This document shows positions 33,938-44,347 of a stretch of 64,000 nucleotides of DNA, one piece after another. The DNA comes from Comamonadaceae bacterium 2FH. Lineage in GTDB: Bacteria; Pseudomonadota; Gammaproteobacteria; Burkholderiales; Burkholderiaceae_C. A program made the translations under genes and the position numbers. The number at the start of each line of letters is the position of its first letter. Position 1 is the first letter of the stretch. Location of the stretch: positions 1 to 64,000 of the forward strand of contig SCMQ01000018.1 in assembly GCA_005503335.1 (NCBI GenBank), given 5' to 3'. Under the pieces are notes generated by a model. It worked only from the letters and a program-made list of their open reading frames with translations. It was not told the origin of the DNA and did not search any database.

Positions 33938-34230
33938 CGCAAGATCCAGTGCGAAGCAAGGCTCCCATCCTCGGCCGTAAAGCTGCGCCGCCGTGACGCC
34001 GGTGTCGAGCTGGACCATGGTCTGCGGCAGCACCGGCAGGCCCGGGGCGCGGTAGGCCGGCTCGGCCGACATGCCAAATGCGTGGTAGACGGTCCGCACG
34101 CCGGTGCCCAGCATCGCGGCCAGGCACATGGGGCAGGGGTAGCCGCTCGCACACATCACGCTGCCGGCCTGCCCAGGCGCCGGCAGGCGGCGCGCACGGC
34201 CTCGCGCAGCAATTGCTGATGGTCGGTCAT
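33938..34230 (-). pseudogene. Broken nucleoside/guanine-type deaminase
   Basis: An N-terminal fragment MTDHQQLLREAVRAACRRLG (from ATG 34230) ends at a TGA at 34158-34156. In the next frame a C-terminal part continues with ASGYPCPMCLAAMLGTGV, which holds the two zinc cysteines of the CMP/dCMP deaminase fold, then runs on to GRGWEPCFALDLA. The segment with the HAE motif is missing, so there is both an internal deletion and a frameshift. The 3' end joins a partial repeat copy. The relation to the intact deaminase at 19665 is at family level only. Confidence 0.65.
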
Positions 34231-34310
34231 GGCGACTCCGAGAAAGGGCGGGCGATCGGCCAGGCGTTAGCAGGTTTATCCCCGGGGCTGCGGGTAAATC
34301 CGCATATAAC

Positions 34311-34332
34311 GTGTATTCGTTTTTGCATACAC
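34311..34332. promoter_or_regulatory. Candidate split GntR operator upstream of the NCS2 permease
   Basis: GTGTAT at 34311-34316 and ATACAC at 34327-34332 form an inverted repeat with a 10-base spacer. The right half, GCATACACTTTTT, matches the half-site TATACACTTTT of the allantoin-operon palindrome, suggesting the same or a related regulator. Confidence 0.45.
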
Positions 34333-34358
34333 TTTTTCCACATCGCCGCGGAGCCCTG

Positions 34359-34455
34359 GCGGTTCAAGCCTTGAACCGCATGTGGTCGCGATGCTCGCCC
34401 CTCACAGCGCCCGCTGTGAGGGGAAGTTGGACCGTCAAACCGGTGCATCTTCCCC
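34359..34455 (+). other. Structured leader of the NCS2 permease gene
   Basis: Three pairings are visible. A hairpin at 34359-34379 has 9-bp arms GCGGTTCAA / TTGAACCGC. A second at 34398-34423 has perfect 12-bp arms CCCCTCACAGCG / CGCTGTGAGGGG. A third, competing one pairs GGGGAAG at 34420-34426 with CTTCCCC at 34449-34455. The shared GGGG makes the second and third exclusive, as in attenuators or riboswitches. The remaining bases to the start codon (34456-34647) hold no gene; AGGAG precedes the ATG. Confidence 0.5.
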
Positions 34456-34647
34456 TTATGTGAGAACGCGATGAACACTGACTGTCACGACCAGGCCCGC
34501 CACCGGACCGCCGTCCCCGCCACGGGGATCCGGCTCTCGCTCGCCACTTCGTTCCCCACCGGCCCCTCGCGGCCCGCGTCCCCCGTTCGGCACGGCTGAA
34601 GCCATCGTCGCCTGCCTGCCTTTCCTCGCAAACACTAGGAGACCCTC

Positions 34648-36150
34648 ATGAGTCATTCGACCGTCCATCCGGTGGACGAGCGCCTGCCCGCGGGCAAGCT
34701 CGCCGCCCTGGGCCTGCAGCATGTGCTGGTGATGTACGCCGGCGCCGTGGCCGTGCCGCTGATCGTGGGCCGTGCGCTCAAGCTCAGCCCCGAGCAGGTG
34801 GCCCTGCTGATCTCGGCCGACCTGTTCTGCTGCGGCCTGGTCACGCTGATCCAGTCGCTGGGCTTCGGCCGGCATTTCGGCATCAAGCTGCCGGTGATGA
34901 TGGGCGTGACCTTCGCCGCGGTCGGCCCCATGGTCGCCATGGCCAACGTGCAGAGCGGCCCCGAGGGCGCGCGCGCGATCTTCGGCGCCATCATCGGCGC
35001 TGGCATCCTGTCGATGTTGATCGCACCGCTGATGAGCCGCCTGCTGCGCTTCTTCCCGCCGGTGGTCACCGGCACCATCATCGCCATCATCGGCATCAGC
35101 CTGATGCGCGTGGGCGTGGGCTGGGCCATGGGCGGTCCGGCCAACCTGGCGCAGAGCGTGGACATGCCCAAGCTGGTGACCATGGTCGACGGCGCCAAGG
35201 CGGCCGCGGCGGCCGCCGCCGCGTCGGCGCCCGCCGGTGCCGCCGCGTCGGCGATCAAGCTGCCCGGGCCCATCCCCATGGTCGACAACGCCAACTACGG
35301 CGCGCTGGACAACATGGCCGTGGCCGGCTTCGTGCTGCTCGCGATCCTGCTGCTGGTCAAGTTGGGGCGCGGCTTCGTCGCCAACATCGCGGTACTGCTG
35401 GGCATCGTGATCGGCTGCGTGGTCGCGGTCGGCATGGGCAAGATGAACTTCGACAAGGTGGGCAAGGCGCACTGGTTCGACCTGGTCACGCCGTTCGCCT
35501 TCGGCATGCCGAGCTTCGACCTCGTGATGGTGCTGACCATGACCCTGGTGATGATCGTGGTGATGATCGAGTCCACCGGCATGTTCCTAGCGCTGTCGGA
35601 CATCACGGGCAAGAAGATCGACCAGCCCGCGCTGAGCGCCGGCCTGCGCACCGACGGCCTGGGCACGCTGATCGGCGGCATCTTCAACACCTTCCCCTAC
35701 ACCAGCTTCTCGCAGAACGTGGGCCTGGTCGGCGTCACCGGCGTCAAGAGCCGCTGGGTCTGCGTGGCCGCCGGCCTGATCATGATCGTGCTGGGCATGC
35801 TGCCCAAGATGGCGGCCCTGGTCGAGTCCGTGCCCCAGTTCGTGCTGGGCGGCGCGGGCCTGGTGATGTTCGGCATGGTGGCCGCGACCGGCATACGCAT
35901 CCTCACCGGCGTGGACTTCAAGCACAACCGCCACAACCTCTACATCGTCGCGATCTCGCTGGGCGCCGGCCTGATCCCGCTGGTCGCGCCGCGCTGGACC
36001 CAGCACATGGCGCACAGCCTGCATCCGCTGCTCGAGAGCGGCATCCTGCTGACCGCGATCTCGGCCGTGCTGCTGAACCTGTTCTTCAACGGCGGCAAGG
36101 CCGACCAGCGTGCCGCCATCGAAGCCGCGAAGGCGGCCGAGGCCCACTGA
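34648..36150 (+). CDS. NCS2-family purine (xanthine/uric acid) permease
   Basis: 500 residues, about 14 membrane segments. Nucleobase:cation symporter-2 signatures: LQHVLVMYAGAVAVPLIVG in helix 1, QSLGFGRHFGIKLPVMMGVTF, and the conserved ESTGMFLALSDITG followed by GGIFNTFPYTSFSQNVGLVG, which includes the xanthine/urate-type motif. An Ala-rich stretch (KAAAAAAAASAPAGAAASA, about residues 189-207) forms an unusual periplasmic or loop linker. It is likely to take up xanthine, urate or both for the purine pathway. Preceded by a structured leader and a GntR-like half-site. Confidence 0.9.
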   Translation: MSHSTVHPVDERLPAGKLAALGLQHVLVMYAGAVAVPLIVGRALKLSPEQVALLISADLFCCGLVTLIQSLGFGRHFGIKLPVMMGVTFAAVGPMVAMANVQSGPEGARAIFGAIIGAGILSMLIAPLMSRLLRFFPPVVTGTIIAIIGISLMRVGVGWAMGGPANLAQSVDMPKLVTMVDGAKAAAAAAAASAPAGAAASAIKLPGPIPMVDNANYGALDNMAVAGFVLLAILLLVKLGRGFVANIAVLLGIVIGCVVAVGMGKMNFDKVGKAHWFDLVTPFAFGMPSFDLVMVLTMTLVMIVVMIESTGMFLALSDITGKKIDQPALSAGLRTDGLGTLIGGIFNTFPYTSFSQNVGLVGVTGVKSRWVCVAAGLIMIVLGMLPKMAALVESVPQFVLGGAGLVMFGMVAATGIRILTGVDFKHNRHNLYIVAISLGAGLIPLVAPRWTQHMAHSLHPLLESGILLTAISAVLLNLFFNGGKADQRAAIEAAKAAEAH

Positions 36151-36188
36151 GTTCCACACCCCACGACGAACCGACAGGAGCAGACATC

Positions 36189-37223
36189 ATGCATCCCAAC
36201 TTCCCCGCCTCCCCCTCGCGCCGGCGCTTCGCGCTGGCCGGTGCCGCCCTGTGCAGCGCGCCGCTGATCTCGGCCTGTGCCGGCGGCCCGGCCGCCGGCC
36301 GGCCGCTCTCGGTCGGCGCCCTGTTCGCCGGCAATGTCAACGACCGCGGCTTCATGGAGGCCGGCTGGCGCGGCCTGGAGCGCGCCCGGGTCGAGCTCGG
36401 CGTCAAGACCAGCCACATCGACAGCGTGCAGCCGCGCAAGGAACTGCTGGCCGCGGCGCTCACGCGCCTGGCCGAGTCGGGCGTGGACCTGGTGGTGGCG
36501 CATGGCGGGCAGAACAACGAGGCCTGCGCCGAGGTCGCGGCGCGCTTTCCCAGGGCGAAATTCGTGGTCACCCAGGGTGCCGTGACCGAGGCCAACCTGG
36601 CCAGCTACGACGTGCTGCAGGAGGAGTCGGCCTACCTGGCCGGCGTGCTCGCGGCGCTGAGCACGCGCACCGGCGTGGTCGGCCATATGTCGGGCATACG
36701 CGTGCGCCCCGGCCTCAAGGGCCGCGCGGCCTACGCCGCCGGCGTGCGCGCGACCAACCCCAATGTGAAGCTGCTGACCAACTTCTCGGGCAACCAGGAC
36801 GACAACCCCCTGTCCCATCGCGTCGCCTCGGCCCAGATCGCGGCCGGCGCCGACGTCATCTTCACCATGCTCAACGCCGGCCGCGACGGCGTGACCGAGG
36901 CCTGCCGCGAAAAGGGCAGGCGCCAGATCGGCAACGTGATCGACTGGGTGCAGGCCGACCCCAAGGTCTTCGTGGGCTCGGCCATGGCCGACGTGGGCAT
37001 AGGCGTGTTCGAGTCGGTGCGCGAGTTGCAGGCCGGCAGCTTCCCGGCCGGCAAGATCCGCAAGGTGGGCCTGGCCAACCCCCAGGCGGTGCGCCTGAGC
37101 ATGGCGCCCGACGTGCCGGCCGAGGTGCGTGCCCGCATCGCCCGCGTGGCGGAGGACATCGTCGCAGGCCGTATCCACGTGCCCGAGAGCTACGACGGGC
37201 CTGAGTTCGCGACGCCGGCCTGA
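36189..37223 (+). CDS. Orphan BMP/PnrA-family lipoprotein
   Basis: 344 residues. The N terminus SRRRFALAGAALCSAPLISACAGG has a twin-arginine-like motif and a lipobox ending ISAC, so it is an exported lipoprotein. The basic membrane protein family binds purine nucleosides (PnrA) in ABC importers; visible segments are VGALFAGNVNDRGFMEAGWRG, AHGGQNNEACAEVAARFP and GADVIFTMLNAGRDGV. No ATPase or permease genes follow. It is 38 bases after the NCS2 permease and may be in its operon, which favours a purine-related ligand (inference). Confidence 0.85.
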   Translation: MHPNFPASPSRRRFALAGAALCSAPLISACAGGPAAGRPLSVGALFAGNVNDRGFMEAGWRGLERARVELGVKTSHIDSVQPRKELLAAALTRLAESGVDLVVAHGGQNNEACAEVAARFPRAKFVVTQGAVTEANLASYDVLQEESAYLAGVLAALSTRTGVVGHMSGIRVRPGLKGRAAYAAGVRATNPNVKLLTNFSGNQDDNPLSHRVASAQIAAGADVIFTMLNAGRDGVTEACREKGRRQIGNVIDWVQADPKVFVGSAMADVGIGVFESVRELQAGSFPAGKIRKVGLANPQAVRLSMAPDVPAEVRARIARVAEDIVAGRIHVPESYDGPEFATPA

Positions 37224-37282
37224 GCTGCGCGGCCAGGCGGGGGCTGCGGGCCTCCCTCTAAGATGCGGGCCGGAGTCTCTCC

Positions 37283-38287
37283 ATGCCCGCTACCTTGCTG
37301 ATCTGGTTGCAATTCGCCTTCTGCCTCGCGCTGATCGGGCTGGCGGGTGTGCGCCTGATCCGCTACGGCGACGCGATCGCCGAACTGACGGGCCTGTCAC
37401 GCAACTGGATCGGATTGATTCTGGTCGCAACCGTGACTTCGCTACCGGAACTGGTGACCGGGCTCAGCGCCGTCACGCTCGTGGCCGCGCCCGACATCGC
37501 GGTCGGCGACGCGCTGGGCAGTTGCGTCTTCAACCTGGCCATCCTCGCGCTGCTCGACGTTTTCTACCGCAAGGAGCCAGTCTATGCGGTGGCCGCCCAC
37601 GGCCACCTGCTATCGGCGGGCTTCGGCGTGGTCCTGCTGGGCGTCGCTGCGCTGATCCTGCTGTTGAGCGCGCAGGGCGCATTGCCCAGCCTGGGACACA
37701 TCAGTTGGGGCAGTGGAGTGATTCTCATGCTCTACGGCCTCGCGATGCGTGCGATCTACCTCGCCGAGCAGCGCCAGCCGCCGGCGCCGCGCCTGACTGC
37801 GCCTGTCATGTCGCTGAAATCCGCGCTCACGGGCTATGTCCTGGCCGCGGCGGTGGTGGTGGGCAGCGGCATCTGGCTGCCGCTGATCGGCGTCGAGCTG
37901 GCCCGACTCATGGGCTGGTCGAACTCCTTCGTCGGGACCCTGTTCGTGGCCCTGGCGACCTCGGTGCCCGAGCTGGCGACCACCTGGGGCGCCATGCGCA
38001 TCGGCGCCGTCGACATGGCCATGGCCAACCTGCTGGGCAGCAACCTGTTCGACGTGCTGATCCTGGCCATTGACGACCTGGCTTACCGCCCGGGCAGCCT
38101 CTACGCCCAGGTCTCGCCCATGCACACGGTGTCGGCCGTGACGGCCTGCCTGATGAGCGGGGCGGTGGTGGTCGCCCTGGCCTACCGGCCGGTCGCGCGC
38201 GTTTGGCGCCTGGGCAGCTGGGCCAGCATTGCACTGCTGGCCCTGTACCTGCTCAACGCCGTGCTCCAGTTCCTGCACGGCCGGTAG
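37283..38287 (+). CDS. CaCA-family Na+/Ca2+ exchanger-like antiporter
   Basis: 334 residues, about 10 membrane helices. The two inverted alpha-repeats are clear: LVATVTSLPELVTGLSAV with GDALGSCVFNLAIL, and VALATSVPELATTWGAM with ANLLGSNLFDVLIL. The glutamates in SLPEL and SVPEL are the expected ion-coordinating residues. Function is cation exchange, ion specificity unknown. Convergent with the next antiporter gene; no evident link with purine genes. Confidence 0.87.
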   Translation: MPATLLIWLQFAFCLALIGLAGVRLIRYGDAIAELTGLSRNWIGLILVATVTSLPELVTGLSAVTLVAAPDIAVGDALGSCVFNLAILALLDVFYRKEPVYAVAAHGHLLSAGFGVVLLGVAALILLLSAQGALPSLGHISWGSGVILMLYGLAMRAIYLAEQRQPPAPRLTAPVMSLKSALTGYVLAAAVVVGSGIWLPLIGVELARLMGWSNSFVGTLFVALATSVPELATTWGAMRIGAVDMAMANLLGSNLFDVLILAIDDLAYRPGSLYAQVSPMHTVSAVTACLMSGAVVVALAYRPVARVWRLGSWASIALLALYLLNAVLQFLHGR

Positions 38288-38297
38288 GCGCCGCCCA

Positions 38298-39554
38298 TCA
38301 GAGGACGCGGAACGCCAGCACCGCGACCAGGGTCGGCGGCAGGGCCGAGATCAGCAGGCCGACGGGGTGGATGGCGTTGTCCGCGAACTTCTCCTTGAGG
38401 ATGGCGGCGCCGGCCGGATTGGGCGCGTTGGCGATCACGGTCAGCCCGCCTCCGGTGACCGCACCCGCCACCAGGGCCGTCTTGAACTCGGCGCTCAGGC
38501 CTTCGACCAGCGATCCAAGGTAGGTCAGCGCCGCGTTGTCGGTGATCGCGGTCAGGGCCGTGGCGCCGAAGAAGACGGCGTTGGCGTCCATGCCCATCAG
38601 CAGGGGTTGCAGCCACCATTGCTGCAGTCCGCCCAGCACCACCAGGCCGGCGAGGAAGAAGGCGACCAGCAGGGCCTCGCGCAGGATCAGCGGGTTCTGG
38701 TGGCGCTGGTAGGCCGCGGCGAAGCCCAGGAAGAACAGCAGCAGGCCGATGAACACCACCGGGTGGTGGGCGAACACCACCACGATGGCCAGGAAGGCCA
38801 GGTGCACCAGGACCACCGATGCGGGCACCGGCCCCGCGGCGGCGGCTTCGTCCTGGTCCATGTGGCCGATCTCGTGGCGGAACAGCAGCATGGCCGAGGC
38901 GGCATTGACCAGCACGGCGATCGCGGCCTTCCAGCCGAAATTGGCGACCATGAACCAGAAGTCCCAGTCCCACTTGGCGGCCACCATCAGCACCGGCGGC
39001 GCGGCGAAGGGCGTGAGCGTGCCGCCGATCGAGACGTTGACGAACAGCACGCCCACCGTCGCGTACTTGAGCTTGGAGGAGACTTTCCGGGAGAGCAGGG
39101 TGTCGCGCAGCATCAGCGCCGCCAGCGTCATGGCCGCGGGTTCGGTGATGAACGAGCCCAGCAGGGGCACGAAGGCCAGCACCAGGAAATAGACCGCCAT
39201 GCCGCCGGGCAGGGGCAGCCAGCGCGCGATGAAGCGCACCGAGGCGCCGGCCAGCGCCAGGATAGGCCGCGTGCCCGCGATCACCATGATGGCGAACACG
39301 AACATCGGCTCGGTGAAGTTGCGCGACTCGAGGTAGGCGATGGCGTCTCGCGGGCCCGCGATGGCGAACATGAGCAGCATCAGCACCATGGCCCAGAAGC
39401 CGAACACGATCTCCACCTCGCCCAGCAGGTGCCACAGGCCGGCATGGCGCGGCTGGGTGTGAGCCAAGTGTTCGAAGAAGCGGGTCGAGAAGGTGTGGAG
39501 CACGGCCACTGCGAAAACAATGGCGGCGATGAGTTCCAGGGTGTGGCTGGGCAT
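38298..39554 (-). CDS. Putative Na+/H+ antiporter family membrane protein
   Basis: 418 residues with about 11-12 hydrophobic helices. The block GSFITEPAAMTLAALMLRD and the matching half FFGATALTAITDNAALTYLG, then GGGLTVIANAPNPAGAAIL, are typical of a little-studied putative sodium/proton antiporter family related to the arsenite/NhaD ion transporters. A histidine-containing N-terminal loop (EHLAHTQPRHAG) follows helix 1. ATG at 39554; the open frame continues upstream unsupported. Only ten bases separate it from the convergent CaCA gene. Confidence 0.8.
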   Translation of the reverse strand: MPSHTLELIAAIVFAVAVLHTFSTRFFEHLAHTQPRHAGLWHLLGEVEIVFGFWAMVLMLLMFAIAGPRDAIAYLESRNFTEPMFVFAIMVIAGTRPILALAGASVRFIARWLPLPGGMAVYFLVLAFVPLLGSFITEPAAMTLAALMLRDTLLSRKVSSKLKYATVGVLFVNVSIGGTLTPFAAPPVLMVAAKWDWDFWFMVANFGWKAAIAVLVNAASAMLLFRHEIGHMDQDEAAAAGPVPASVVLVHLAFLAIVVVFAHHPVVFIGLLLFFLGFAAAYQRHQNPLILREALLVAFFLAGLVVLGGLQQWWLQPLLMGMDANAVFFGATALTAITDNAALTYLGSLVEGLSAEFKTALVAGAVTGGGLTVIANAPNPAGAAILKEKFADNAIHPVGLLISALPPTLVAVLAFRVL

Positions 39555-39676
39555 GGGGTCACGGTCGCAGACATGCCGCGTGGCGGCCCGACCAGCGCGT
39601 GAACCTGCCGGCCGCGGCATGCGGCGTCGACACCCGCTGCCAGTGTAACGGAGCCGGCTGCCCGCGCCGCGTGTGC

Positions 39677-40591
39677 TCAGCCCTTGGGCAGCCGCTCCCA
39701 CCAGCGCTCGCCGAAGCGGCCCTGCAGGAAGGCGATGAAGGCCTGGACCTTGCCCGGCACCAGCTTGGGCGAGGGGTAGACCGCGTGGATCTCCTGCTCG
39801 GGCAGGCTGTGCCCGTGCAGTACCTCGACCACCTGGCCCGTGGCCAGCGAGTCGCCGGCCACGTAGCAGGGCAGGGCGGCGATACCTAAGCCGCTGCGTG
39901 CGGCTGCGAGCACGGCCGAGAGGTTGTTCGAGCGCAGGCGGCCGCTGACCGGCACGGTGACATGCTCGCCACCAGGCATGGACATGCGCCACACCGCGTC
40001 GCCCTGCACGCTGCTGTAGATCAGCGCGTTGTGGCCGGCGAGATCCTCGGGCCGCTGCGGTATGCCGTGCTTGCGCAGGTACTCGGGCGCGGCCACCATG
40101 ACCCAGGGGTTCATGCCCAGGAAGCGCGCGCCCAGCGTGGAGTCGGCCAGCTTGCCCATGCGCACCGCCACGTCCAGCCCCATGGCCACCAGGTCGGTGT
40201 AGCGGTCCTCGAAGCTCAGGTCCACCTCGACCTGCGGATGCTTGGCCATGAACTCCAGCGTCAGCGGCACGATCACGCGGCGGCCGAAGGCCACCGAGGT
40301 GCCGATGCGCAGCAGGCCCTGCGCCTGCGTCTGGTGCCTCTGCACCGCGCTCTCGGCCTCCTCGACTTCGTGCACGATGGACTTGCACTTCTCGTAGTAG
40401 AGCGCGCCCGACTCGGTCAGGCTGGCGCCGCGCGTGTTGCGGTTGAGCAGGCGCACCTTGAGCTGGGACTCGAGGGAAGCGACCTGCTTGGTCACCGTGG
40501 GTTGGGTGGTGGCGAACTCCTTGGCCGCCTTGGAGAAGCTGCCTGTTTCCACCACGCGCACGAACATCTGCATTGCCAGCAAGCGGTCCAT
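39677..40591 (-). CDS. LysR-family regulator divergent from gcl
   Basis: 304 residues. HTH segment [41 protein letters not shown], then effector domain ([21 protein letters not shown]). It is divergent from the glyoxylate carboligase operon with 111 bases between start codons; a 21-base palindrome with a LysR-type T-N11-A core lies there. Likely controls the glycerate pathway in response to glyoxylate or a relative (inference). Confidence 0.86.
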   Translation of the reverse strand: MDRLLAMQMFVRVVETGSFSKAAKEFATTQPTVTKQVASLESQLKVRLLNRNTRGASLTESGALYYEKCKSIVHEVEEAESAVQRHQTQAQGLLRIGTSVAFGRRVIVPLTLEFMAKHPQVEVDLSFEDRYTDLVAMGLDVAVRMGKLADSTLGARFLGMNPWVMVAAPEYLRKHGIPQRPEDLAGHNALIYSSVQGDAVWRMSMPGGEHVTVPVSGRLRSNNLSAVLAAARSGLGIAALPCYVAGDSLATGQVVEVLHGHSLPEQEIHAVYPSPKLVPGKVQAFIAFLQGRFGERWWERLPKG

Positions 40592-40602
40592 CGTCGTCCT
40601 CG

Positions 40603-40623
40603 TTTATTCCATATTCGAATAAA
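40603..40623. promoter_or_regulatory. LysR box between lysR and gcl
   Basis: TTTATTC at 40603-40609 and GAATAAA at 40617-40623, perfect 7-bp arms around 7 bases, containing T-N11-A. Located 12 bases upstream of the regulator start. Confidence 0.6.
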
Positions 40624-40702
40624 TCTTATGGCCCTGCGCCGTCTTCATCAACTGCCCAATGGTTCCTACAGTCGTGACTCATACACACACCAGGAGATCA
40701 CA

Positions 40703-42484
<1,782 letters not shown>

Positions 42485-42495
42485 AGGAGCGCGAC

Positions 42496-43296
42496 ATGCC
42501 CAAACTGGCTGCCAACCTGAGCATGCTCTTCACCGAGCTGCCCTTCCTGGACCGCTTCGCCGCCGCCGCCCGCGCGGGCTTCCGCGCGGTGGAATTCCTG
42601 TTCCCCTACGACCACCCGGCTGCCGAGGTCGCGGCCCGGCTCAAGGACAACGGCCTGCAACTGGTGCTGCACAACCTGCCGGCCGGCGACTGGGCCGCCG
42701 GTGAGCGCGGCATCGCCTGCCACCCCGGCCGCGTGGAGGAGTTCCAGGCCGGCGTGCGCCGCGCCGTCGAGTACGCCCGGGTGCTCGGCACGCCGCGCAT
42801 CAACTGCCTGGCCGGCATCCTGCCGGCCGGCGTGTCGGCGGACCAGGCGCGCGCCACCCTGGTGGCCAACCTGCGCCACGCGGCCCAGGCGCTCGAGGCC
42901 GAGGGCATCCCGCTGCTGCTGGAGCCGATCAACAGCTTCGACATCCCCGGCTTCCTGGTCAACCGCACGGCCCAGGCCCTGTCCATCCTCGACGAGGTGG
43001 GCTCGGACAACCTGTTCCTGCAGTACGACATCTACCATGCCCAGCGCATGGAGGGCGAGCTGGGCCAGACCCTGCGCAGCCAGTTCGCGCGCATAGGCCA
43101 TGTGCAGCTGGCCGACAACCCGGGGCGCAACGAGCCGGGCACCGGCGAGATCAATTACCGCTACCTGTTCGCGCTGCTCGACGAGCTCGGCTACGCCGGC
43201 CATGTGGGCTGCGAATACAAGCCGCGCCAGGCCGGCCCCGGCGGCACCGAAGCCGGCCTGGGCTGGGTTGCCGCGCACGGGCTCGCGCTTTCGTAA
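42496..43296 (+). CDS. hyi: Hydroxypyruvate isomerase
   Basis: 266 residues, TIM-barrel of the xylose-isomerase-like family. It interconverts hydroxypyruvate and tartronate semialdehyde. Active-site glutamate region LLLEPINSFDIPGFLVN, YDIYHAQRMEGEL, and the late GCEYKPRQ fit Hyi (E. coli 258 residues). It starts 11 bases after gcl with AAGGAG upstream and precedes glxR, the standard order. Confidence 0.92.
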   Translation: MPKLAANLSMLFTELPFLDRFAAAARAGFRAVEFLFPYDHPAAEVAARLKDNGLQLVLHNLPAGDWAAGERGIACHPGRVEEFQAGVRRAVEYARVLGTPRINCLAGILPAGVSADQARATLVANLRHAAQALEAEGIPLLLEPINSFDIPGFLVNRTAQALSILDEVGSDNLFLQYDIYHAQRMEGELGQTLRSQFARIGHVQLADNPGRNEPGTGEINYRYLFALLDELGYAGHVGCEYKPRQAGPGGTEAGLGWVAAHGLALS

Positions 43297-43320
43297 ATCA
43301 AATTGCAAGGAACAAGGATC

Positions 43321-44256
43321 ATGACCAAGAGTGGAATGAAAGTCGGCTTCATCGGACTGGGCATCATGGGCGCGCCCATGGCGCTGAACCTGCTGAAGGC
43401 GGGCCATGTGCTCTATCTCTACAGCCATGGCAAGGTGCCCGGCGAATTCGCAGAGCAGGGCGCCACCCTGTGCACCAGCAGCGAGGAAGTGGCCAAGCGC
43501 GCCGACATCATCATCACCATGGTGCCGGACACGCCCCATGTGGAGGACGCGCTGTTCGGCGAGCGCGGCGTGGCGCAGGGCCTGAAGGAATGCCAGCGCG
43601 GCGCCGACGACCGCCTGGGCAAGGTGGTGGTCGACATGAGCTCTATCTCGCCCATGGCCACCAAGGAATTCGCCAGGAAGATCAACGCCCTGGGCTGCGA
43701 CTACCTGGACGCGCCGGTCTCCGGCGGCGAGGTCGGCGCCAAGGCCGGCAGCCTGACCATCATGGTCGGCGGCCCCGAGGCGGCCTTCGAGCGCGTCAGG
43801 CCCCTGTTCGAGGCCATGGGCAAGAACATCACCCTGGTCGGCGGCAACGGCGACGGCCAGACCACCAAGGTGGCCAACCAGATCATCGTGGCGCTCAACA
43901 TCGAGGCCGTGGCCGAGGCCCTGCTGTTCGCCAGCAAGGCCGGCGCCGACCCGGCCAAGGTGCGCCAGGCCCTGATGGGCGGCTTTGCCGCCAGCCGCAT
44001 CCTCGAGGTGCACGGCGAGCGCATGATCCAGCGCACGTTCAACCCGGGTTTCCGCATAGCTCTGCACCAGAAGGACCTGAACCTGGCCCTGCAGGGCGCG
44101 CGCGAGCTGGGTGTGAGCCTGCCCCACACCGCGAGCGCGGCCCAGCTGATGCAAAGCTGCGCCGCCCACGGCATGGCCGGCCTCGACCATTCGGCCCTGT
44201 GCCGCAGCCTGGAACTGATGGCCGACCACGAGATCGCCCAGGCGCCCGCGGCCTGA
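43321..44256 (+). CDS. glxR: Tartronate semialdehyde reductase (2-hydroxy-3-oxopropionate reductase)
   Basis: 311 residues, beta-hydroxyacid dehydrogenase family. N-terminal Rossmann motif GFIGLGIMGAPMALNLLKAG, substrate motif DAPVSGGEVGAKAGSLTIMV, and the catalytic lysine in QTTKVANQIIVALN. It reduces tartronate semialdehyde to D-glycerate with NAD(P)H. I use the ATG at 43321, preceded by AAGGA. It is about 20 residues longer than E. coli GlxR, partly from a loop GLKECQRGADDRLGK. Confidence 0.92.
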   Translation: MTKSGMKVGFIGLGIMGAPMALNLLKAGHVLYLYSHGKVPGEFAEQGATLCTSSEEVAKRADIIITMVPDTPHVEDALFGERGVAQGLKECQRGADDRLGKVVVDMSSISPMATKEFARKINALGCDYLDAPVSGGEVGAKAGSLTIMVGGPEAAFERVRPLFEAMGKNITLVGGNGDGQTTKVANQIIVALNIEAVAEALLFASKAGADPAKVRQALMGGFAASRILEVHGERMIQRTFNPGFRIALHQKDLNLALQGARELGVSLPHTASAAQLMQSCAAHGMAGLDHSALCRSLELMADHEIAQAPAA

Positions 44257-44272
44257 GGCACTGAAGGACCAT

Positions 44273-44302
44273 CCCGCCCCCCGGTTTTGCCGCCGGGGCG
44301 GG
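44273..44302. repeat. Stem-loop between glxR and ttuD
   Basis: CCCGCCCC / GGGGCGGG, perfect 8-bp arms around a 14-base loop that itself contains TTTT. It may attenuate transcription into the kinase gene or stabilise the upstream mRNA. Confidence 0.5.
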
Positions 44303-44347
44303 TTACCAGCCGGTTACGACGGCACAATCCGGTCCAGGAGACCCCCA

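Noticed and set aside
32831-34159. 442-codon minus frame containing the PCPMC motif
   Set aside because: Only the first 75 or so codons have deaminase homology; the rest is antisense to the Bug gene.
34359-34455. NMT1-type xanthine riboswitch
   Set aside because: Gene context would fit, but I could not match conserved loop nucleotides from memory; reported only as a structured leader.
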